This document shows positions 1 through 3,916 of a DNA stretch of 6,861 nucleotides, in pieces. The first letter of the stretch is position 1; each line of letters begins with the position of its first letter. The notes below the pieces were generated by a model, which saw only the letters and a program-made list of their open reading frames with translations, did not search any database and was not told the DNA's origin. The stretch is from Opitutaceae bacterium (GTDB lineage: Bacteria > Verrucomicrobiota > Verrucomicrobiae > Opitutales > Opitutaceae): assembly GCA_031266495.1 (NCBI GenBank), contig JAISAX010000111.1, positions 1 to 6,861 of the forward strand, in the 5' to 3' direction. Position numbers and translations under genes: made by a program.

Positions 1-212
1 GCCGCCGCCGGGGCGCGAAATGTCAGGGTTGCGGGTGTGTCGGCGGCTGGAAACAACTGCGTAATGTCGGCAGGTTCGCAAACGGTGACAGCGGCGGCGG
101 TAACGGTGGCAGCGATGGCAATGGCCGGGATGACGGCGGCGACCAGGGAGAACATCAGGCGTATCCGCGTCCGCACGCATAGCGGCGCGCATCCCGGAAA
201 GTGGACAGGCAT
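1..212 (-). CDS. N-terminus of an exported protein, cut by window edge
   Basis: Reading the minus strand from an ATG at 212-210, the frame stays open to the window edge and encodes a typical secretion signal. A basic stretch (RTRIRL) is followed by a hydrophobic Ala/Val/Ile core (MFSLVAAVIPAIAIAA), then a polar region containing CEPADITQLFPAADTPATL. In-frame alternative starts are GTG at 176-174, which places the arginines right at the N-terminus and gives the neatest signal peptide, and ATG at 155-153. None has a clear Shine-Dalgarno sequence. About 50 residues from the inner ATG are visible, too few to name a family. It lies downstream of the PEP-CTERM gene on the same strand, separated by a structured repeat, so it may be an independent unit. 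The call rests on signal-peptide character and the unbroken frame. A chance open frame in GC-rich DNA is possible. Confidence 0.55.
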   Translation of the reverse strand, partial: MPVHFPGCAPLCVRTRIRLMFSLVAAVIPAIAIAATVTAAAVTVCEPADITQLFPAADTPATLTFRAPAA

Positions 213-456
213 ACGGCCGCCGGACCGGAGTGGCGCGGGCGTCTCGCCCGCTCCGGGTGTGGGGTGGCAGGGAGGCGGCGCTTCGCGCCGTCCACGGGCG
301 ATTGGGTCTGGCAGTAAAAGCCCGTGCCATTCCGGAGCGGAGATACAACGCTTGCGGGCGAGACGCCCGCGCCACTCCGGAGTCTGTCCGGTTTCGAGAT
401 GCGCCTCGCGCACAGTGAGGCCGGTCCGGGAGGTGGCAGGCAACATGGCTATGGCG
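213..456. other. Intergenic region with inverted-repeat element
   Basis: This 244-base gap separates the PEP-CTERM stop from the edge gene. It is dominated by the 225-380 repeat element. A small 5-bp hairpin (TGCGC/GCGCA, 400-412) lies between that element and the PEP-CTERM stop. I see no hairpin followed by a T-run in the minus-strand sense, so there is no classical intrinsic terminator. No convincing promoter hexamers are visible. Open frames here in both directions are products of the GC-rich repeat. Confidence 0.6.
225..380. repeat. REP-like element with 27-bp perfect inverted repeat
   Basis: Bases 225-251 and 354-380 are perfect reverse complements (27 bp), separated by 102 bases. Each arm contains its own hairpin: GCGGGCG/CGCCCGC around TCT at 235-251, and the same stem around AGA at 354-370. 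The interval holds two more stems: CGGCGC/GCGCCG at 276-290, and CACGGGC (293-299) with GCCCGTG (320-326). The right part also has two imperfect direct units, GCCCGTGCCATTCCGG (320-335) and GCCCGCGCCACTCCGG (365-380). Short GC-rich palindromes in paired opposite orientation between genes are typical of REP/BIME-type elements. Similar GCGGGCGAGACGCCCGC elements are, to my recollection, frequent in Verrucomicrobia, but I could not search. It may stabilise the 3' end of the PEP-CTERM transcript or act as a transcription barrier. Confidence 0.75.
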
Positions 457-1566
457 TTAGCGGCGCACGGCCTGTGCCTGTTGGCGTCGGGAGCACCTGG
501 CGGAGATCGTGCCCAGACCGAAGACGATGACGCCCAGGAGGGCGGCCGTTGTGGCGTGTTCGGGAACCGGCGGGAAGGGTGTCCCGTCCGTTGCCAGGAA
601 TCCTGTGCCGGTGACCGTCAGCCCGGTTACGGTTTTGGCGAGTTCGGCGAGGCTTCCCGTGTAAGGCGTATTGTTTATCAGGATACTTCCGACAAAACTC
701 GTTCCCGTGAAATCCAGATCGATTGTCGTGGTTTTGCCGTCGGTGGTTTCGATACGGAGTTCGGCGCCGCTGGCAATGGCTTCGGCGTGGCCCAGCTTCA
801 GTGTCGTTCCGGCCTGAAGCCTTACGTATCCCGTGCCCAGTTTTCCTGTTGTTCCGACATCCAGTGTGCCGTCGAGCCAGATTTCCGTCCCTTGGGTGTA
901 ACTGTTGTCAGCGTTCAGCAAATACACCGTGCCCCCGTGCTGGATGCTGGCATTGCCCGAGTCTCCTCCGCGAATAACCAGAGTGGCGGCATTTGACTCG
1001 GTTACGTCCTGGATTTTTGCCGTCACGATCAGATCGCTGTTCAGTTGGGTGCTGAGGTAGCCTTTGTAACCCATTGACTGGAGCACAATGGTGCCTGCCA
1101 GTGTCGGCGCAGCCGAACCGGTCGCCCCGTTTGCAACCTGGGAAAACACGAGTCCATCGTTGTGCAGAACAAGTTTGGATACGGTAACGGTGTGGCCACC
1201 CTGGTCGAATACCAACCTTCCCTGATTGCGTAACCACAGTCCGTAGCCGCCCAGGCTGAGGTTGTAGTCTGTATCCAGGGGGGCACGAAGAGTCCTCATG
1301 GTTCCCCCGGCTCCATCCACAATGTAATCGTTGCCGCTGCCCGGGGCGGCGATTGAAGGGTTGCCGGTGGAGCTATCGGTCCAGTGCCCGACAGTGTTGA
1401 GGGATGATTCTCCTGCGGCATCCGAACTTGTCAGGTTGTAGATGGCGGCCTGCGCGGGCGGCAGGGTGAGGAAGAACATTGCCGCACAGGTGGTGCAGAC
1501 AATGGCGAGGGGAAGCCTGCCTGCAGGCTTTGGTGCGACAGCGTTTTTCATGGCGGATGACAGCAT
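457..1566 (-). CDS. PEP-CTERM sorted exported protein with autotransporter-type beta-strand region
   Basis: This is a 369-residue exported protein. Residues 1-40 form a signal peptide: basic KNAVAPKPAGR, a hydrophobic core IVCTTCAAMFFLTL, and an AQA|A cleavage site after residue 40. Residues 41-330 are Gly/Thr/Ser/Asn-rich and predicted all-beta. The stretch around 210-260 (GGTVYLLNADNSYTQGTEIW, then LDGTLDVG and LQAGTTLKLG) resembles the autotransporter-associated beta-strand repeat (PATR/TIGR02601 type). The C-terminus has the three PEP-CTERM elements: VPEH at 334-337, a hydrophobic helix at about 340-354, and a basic end (RCSRRQQAQAVRR). Such proteins are processed by an exosortase and retained at or beyond the outer membrane; no exosortase gene is in this window. 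The second ATG (1551-1549, Met6) is an equally good start and forms an ATGA overlap with the upstream frame. Neither start has a Shine-Dalgarno sequence. The specific role is unknown. Confidence 0.9.
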   Translation of the reverse strand: MLSSAMKNAVAPKPAGRLPLAIVCTTCAAMFFLTLPPAQAAIYNLTSSDAAGESSLNTVGHWTDSSTGNPSIAAPGSGNDYIVDGAGGTMRTLRAPLDTDYNLSLGGYGLWLRNQGRLVFDQGGHTVTVSKLVLHNDGLVFSQVANGATGSAAPTLAGTIVLQSMGYKGYLSTQLNSDLIVTAKIQDVTESNAATLVIRGGDSGNASIQHGGTVYLLNADNSYTQGTEIWLDGTLDVGTTGKLGTGYVRLQAGTTLKLGHAEAIASGAELRIETTDGKTTTIDLDFTGTSFVGSILINNTPYTGSLAELAKTVTGLTVTGTGFLATDGTPFPPVPEHATTAALLGVIVFGLGTISARCSRRQQAQAVRR

Positions 1567-2489
1567 TGGCGGTTACTTGATGGAAACAGAGTATTTGTTT
1601 TTCGGAGACAGTGGCGGATGGTGAGGCGCGTGAGCCGGGGGGGGGGGGGGGGTGGGGGGGGACGGACGGAGCAGGGAACGCCGTCAGCGCCATCAACGCC
1701 GCGGGTGAACCATGTATCCCAGCGTTCCAGCATTTGGGTTTCGTTGAAGGAGCCGACGTGCCCGTCGGCGAACAGGGCGTTGACCTTGTCGCGATGGCGG
1801 TAGTCCAGACCCCAGTTGACGGGCGCGGGAGAACAGTTGCGGAAGACGTCGTGATTGAGGCCTTCGGAGGCGAGCAGCGATTGCGAGGGCGCCGGGATGG
1901 AGGTGCCGGGAACGCCGCGTTCCTGCGCCTGGTTGCCGTGGGTCTTGATCCAGTCACTGTGGGTAAAGGCCATTTCGTAACTGATCCATGCCTCGCCCGG
2001 ACCATCGGCGCCGGTGTAGGCGGGACAGCCTAACGGGGAGCCGGGCGCGCATTGACGCTTCATCATGGTCCAGTCCGTCGGATAGGGCAGGCTGACATAC
2101 GGCATCAGTTGGTAATACCAGAGCGCCCCCATGGTCGGATAAGGGTTGGGGTTAATTTGCGGATTGGGATAATGGTCTTTGTGATCGGCGGCGTAGGCGG
2201 CAAAGGCTTGCCCGGCTCCGCGCAGGGTGGCGATGCAACGCAACGTTTTTGCCGACTCGCGGACTCGTCCGACAACGGGGATAATAATCGCCGCCAGAAT
2301 GCCGATGATGGCGATGACCGTCAGCAATTCGATCAGGGTGAAGGCGGGAGCTGCGCGAAGGGCTTCACGTGAAGCCCTTGCCTGAGACGGCGCAGCACGC
2401 CGTCTCAGGCAAGAAAAAATCCGTTGTGGTGCGAGAGGCGTGGTTTGCGGCGCGGGGAGGGGAGAAGAGTTGTGCGTGGCAGTTTTCAC
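1548..2489 (-). CDS. Type II secretion/type IV pilus-like pseudopilin, H-X9-DG type
   Basis: The frame as sequenced encodes 313 residues. The type III prepilin signal is at residues 49-72: cleavage before Phe50 of AFTLIELLTVIAIIGILAAI, with Glu54 at mature position +5, then the hydrophobic N-terminal helix. A globular pseudopilin domain follows. His232 and Asp242-Gly243 (HRDKVNALFADG) form the prepilin-type H-X9-DG motif, common in Planctomycetes, Verrucomicrobia and Lentisphaerae proteins. The start is GTG; no later in-frame start precedes the cleavage site, so the leader is about 49 residues, far longer than usual, and carries a double palindrome. Residues 277-284 are eight prolines from a C8-A-C16 tract. 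The following 29 residues look artificial and end in a TGA overlapping the next gene. A tract of 14 or 17 C instead gives LSPKNKYSVSIK and TAA at 1575-1573, which looks more natural. It is probably co-transcribed with the PEP-CTERM gene. Confidence 0.9.
   Translation of the reverse strand: MKTATHNSSPLPAPQTTPLAPQRIFSCLRRRAAPSQARASREALRAAPAFTLIELLTVIAIIGILAAIIIPVVGRVRESAKTLRCIATLRGAGQAFAAYAADHKDHYPNPQINPNPYPTMGALWYYQLMPYVSLPYPTDWTMMKRQCAPGSPLGCPAYTGADGPGEAWISYEMAFTHSDWIKTHGNQAQERGVPGTSIPAPSQSLLASEGLNHDVFRNCSPAPVNWGLDYRHRDKVNALFADGHVGSFNETQMLERWDTWFTRGVDGADGVPCSVRPPPPPPPPRLTRLTIRHCLRKTNTLFPSSNRQCCHPP
1637..1661. repeat. G16-T-G8 homopolymer tract in pseudopilin 3' coding end
   Basis: The plus strand reads sixteen G, one T, then eight G; the mRNA sense is C8-A-C16. 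It lies inside the last part of the pseudopilin frame and encodes a polyproline run. Tracts this long slip during replication and are hard to sequence, so the length in this assembly may be wrong or variable within a population. The tract length decides which of three C-termini the pseudopilin has. Confidence 0.95.
2358..2379. repeat. 22-bp perfect palindrome in pseudopilin leader region
   Basis: AAGGGCTTCAC is followed directly by its reverse complement GTGAAGCCCTT, giving a loop-free palindrome. It encodes residues 37-44 of the pseudopilin leader and shares its right-hand bases with the stem of the adjacent hairpin. There is no T-run on either side, so it is not an intrinsic terminator. Confidence 0.9.
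2377..2413. repeat. Perfect 16-bp stem hairpin in pseudopilin leader region
   Basis: CTTGCCTGAGACGGCG (2377-2392) pairs perfectly with CGCCGTCTCAGGCAAG (2398-2413) around a five-base loop, CAGCA. It overlaps the neighbouring 22-bp palindrome by three bases. The two together make a 56-base structured block encoding about residues 26-44 of the pseudopilin leader. In the mRNA sense the T-run precedes the hairpin rather than following it, which argues against a terminator. It looks like a REP-like element inserted in the leader coding region. Confidence 0.9.
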
Positions 2490-2639
2490 GGTAATTTCTG
2501 GTGTCGTGTTTTTAATGATACGGTTGCGATAGATAACGAGATTGTTGGCGGGCTGTGCAGGGCAGGTGGACGGGAGGGCGGAATACGGTGGAAAACTGAC
2601 TCGAAAATGGCTTACTGACCGGGAAAGTAAAGAAGAAGA

Positions 2640-2700
2640 TCAAGAAAAAAATAAAAAAATGGCCTTTTATTGCTGAAATTTGTTATTTTGGATTACCAAA
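2640..2700 (-). promoter_or_regulatory. A/T-rich island, possible transcription stop or promoter upstream element
   Basis: In the minus-strand sense this stretch ends in two seven-base T-runs separated by one A (plus strand A7 at 2645-2651 and A7 at 2653-2659), preceded by AAAAGGCCA and, further upstream, a 5-bp stem TTTGG/CCAAA (2687-2700). The T-runs could end the transcript of the upstream pair, but the stem beside them is weak. The sharp drop in GC equally fits an upstream promoter element for the pseudopilin gene. Both are inferences. Confidence 0.3.
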
Positions 2701-2885
2701 CAGGTCATATGCGGATGATTTTTGCAACGACAAGGCTCTTCGCTTGCCGGTGCCGTCGTGCTCGCGGCCTTCGACAGGCGAAAGCCCTGTGCCCGTCCGC
2801 GTAACATCCGTTCAGTTACCTTGCCTCCGCGTATCCGGAAATCCAGGCAATGTCGCCCGGGGCCGGAGAGGAATTCCGGGGAGGA

Positions 2886-2895
2886 GGGGGGGGGG
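2886..2895. repeat. G10 tract just past the mutarotase-like gene stop
   Basis: Ten G on the plus strand (C10 in the mRNA). The mRNA reads TGA-CCC-T-C10-TCCTCCCC, so an almost pure pyrimidine, C-rich segment begins immediately after the stop codon. The placement parallels the tracts at the ends of the other two complete upstream genes. Confidence 0.9.
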
Positions 2896-2899
2896 AGGG

Positions 2900-3895
2900 T
2901 CAATCCTTGCCGAATATGTAGTGCCTTTTCCATGATCGCGACTCGCCGGAGGCGATGGTGATTTCGACAAATTGCTCGGGAGCGATATACCCGGCGCGCG
3001 CGTGGATATCCGTGCGCAGGCCGGGCAGGGAGGTTTTGCAGACGATGTGGCGGCGCGCTTCCGTATGGCGCAGGGTCAGGGTATTGGGGCCGGAATAGCC
3101 TTCGGGCCAGGGAACCACCGCGTTGATCCATCGGGGGATGGCTCCGACAAAACAAATGTCACGGCCCTCCTGCCTCTGCCCGGTTTCCAGTCCCCGGGGC
3201 TGGAAGTCGTAGGGGAAAGACATTACGTAGCCCCGCCCCGTGTCACGGTCGGCAATGCGGAAGAAATTGTGAGTGTATTGGCGGGTGGTGACGGGTTTCC
3301 GCCCGGTGTTGAACAAGCGCCACTCCACCACCACGCCCGGCCCGTCCAGGCGGAGGTCCGCCTCCAGCCGGTAGGCATGGCCCGGCGTGTGCGCGCCACG
3401 ATATTCCTGACGGTAAAAAACGGCGTCCGCGCTCCATTCGGCGACGGTTTTCGCGGCCTCCAGCAATTCGGGAACCTGGAAAAACTGATACGTTTTCCCT
3501 CCTTTTTTCAGGGCGCCCACCCCGATCTTGAGGAAGCCTTCGCCTACCCCGGCCTGCTCGTAGCCGGGCGGCAGGTGTTCCGGCGGGCCGCCGGGGATGC
3601 ACAGGTCGAACTCCGCCGCCAGGCCGGCGTGGTCGTGGATCGGGTCGTGCTTTTCCGGCGAATACAGATACTCGACGCCGTCGCGGGAGACGTCCAGCAC
3701 CGCGGCGAGCGGGGTGAACCGCACCCCGCGGTTGAAACGATCCGGATGGTTCGGGTCCATGACGCGCGCCTGGATCACGCCGTTGTCCAGCGTGTGTTCG
3801 GCCGTCGCGGCCGCTCCGGCCGCTCCGGCGAAAACCGGAGCGACCGGGAGCAGCCAGGCGACGAGGCTGGCGAGGACCGGGCGCAGGGACGTCAT
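2900..3895 (-). CDS. Exported galactose-mutarotase-fold protein (aldose-1-epimerase-like)
   Basis: This 331-residue protein starts with a signal peptide: hydrophobic core VLASLVAWLLPVAPVFA with likely cleavage after Ala23. The rest is consistent with the large beta-sandwich of mutarotase-like proteins. It opens with a TLDNGVIQARV strand and has paired strands typical of sugar-bound super-sandwich proteins (RLEADLRLDGPGVVVEWRLF at 176-195). THNFF at 208-212 resembles the NHxYFN motif carrying the catalytic histidine of aldose-1-epimerases, here His209. Near the C-terminus, PEQFVEITIASGES (306-319) resembles the final strands, with Glu307 or Glu311 as candidate acid/base residues. The function would be anomer conversion or binding of a released sugar in the periplasm. 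Similarity is from motif reading only, and a binding role without catalysis is possible. The start ATG lies 21 bases after the DUF4838 gene stop with no Shine-Dalgarno sequence, so translation may be coupled. Confidence 0.88.
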   Translation of the reverse strand: MTSLRPVLASLVAWLLPVAPVFAGAAGAAATAEHTLDNGVIQARVMDPNHPDRFNRGVRFTPLAAVLDVSRDGVEYLYSPEKHDPIHDHAGLAAEFDLCIPGGPPEHLPPGYEQAGVGEGFLKIGVGALKKGGKTYQFFQVPELLEAAKTVAEWSADAVFYRQEYRGAHTPGHAYRLEADLRLDGPGVVVEWRLFNTGRKPVTTRQYTHNFFRIADRDTGRGYVMSFPYDFQPRGLETGQRQEGRDICFVGAIPRWINAVVPWPEGYSGPNTLTLRHTEARRHIVCKTSLPGLRTDIHARAGYIAPEQFVEITIASGESRSWKRHYIFGKD

Positions 3896-3899
3896 GCGA

Positions 3900-3912
3900 G
3901 GGGGGGGGGGGG
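3900..3912. repeat. G13 tract filling the intercistronic gap
   Basis: Thirteen G on the plus strand. The mRNA-sense gap between the TAA of the DUF4838 gene and the ATG of the mutarotase-like gene is 21 bases: ACCG, C13, TCGC. The tract occupies the positions where a ribosome-binding site would normally sit. A change in tract length would move the start codon relative to the upstream stop without altering either protein. Confidence 0.95.
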
Positions 3913-3916
3913 CGGT

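Larger units (their letters stand above)
2490..2899. other. Intergenic region between mutarotase-like and pseudopilin genes
   Basis: This 410-base gap has no supportable gene; the open frames crossing it lack family features and depend on GC bias. From high to low coordinates it holds the poly(C) tract after the upstream stop, a 6-bp stem TTGCCT (2821-2826) with AGGCAA (2845-2850), a small hairpin at 2774-2790 (ACAGGC and GCCCTGT around GAAA, one bulge), and a related imperfect copy near 2731-2757. An A/T-rich island follows at about 2640-2700 in otherwise GC-rich DNA. The last 150 bases must contain the pseudopilin transcription start if that gene has its own promoter. I could not identify convincing -35/-10 hexamers. 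Confidence 0.6.

Noticed and set aside
225..380. Repeats as a CRISPR array or IS element
   Set aside because: There are only two perfect arms, inverted rather than direct, with no regular spacers and no transposase gene between them.
230..418. Small plus-strand frame beginning MARASRPL
   Set aside because: It is a translation of the inverted-repeat element itself. Repeats of this type yield similar spurious peptides wherever they occur.
37..996. 319-residue plus-strand open frame
   Set aside because: It lies antisense to the PEP-CTERM gene and the edge gene. Its composition is Arg/Gly/Ser-rich low complexity with no recognisable domain, as expected for a GC-driven shadow frame.
1373..2005. 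210-residue minus-strand frame spanning pseudopilin end and PEP-CTERM start
   Set aside because: Upstream of the C tract it is out of frame with the pseudopilin, and downstream it is out of frame with the PEP-CTERM gene. It matters only as the reading that slippage to 15 or 18 C would reach.
2358..2413. Double palindrome as an intrinsic terminator
   Set aside because: No T-run follows the stems on either strand in the direction of transcription, and the block is inside an open coding frame leading to a convincing pseudopilin.
2667..3155. 162-residue minus-strand frame overlapping the mutarotase-like gene end and the gap
   Set aside because: It covers the 3' end of a convincing gene in another frame and continues into structured intergenic DNA; its sequence has no family character.
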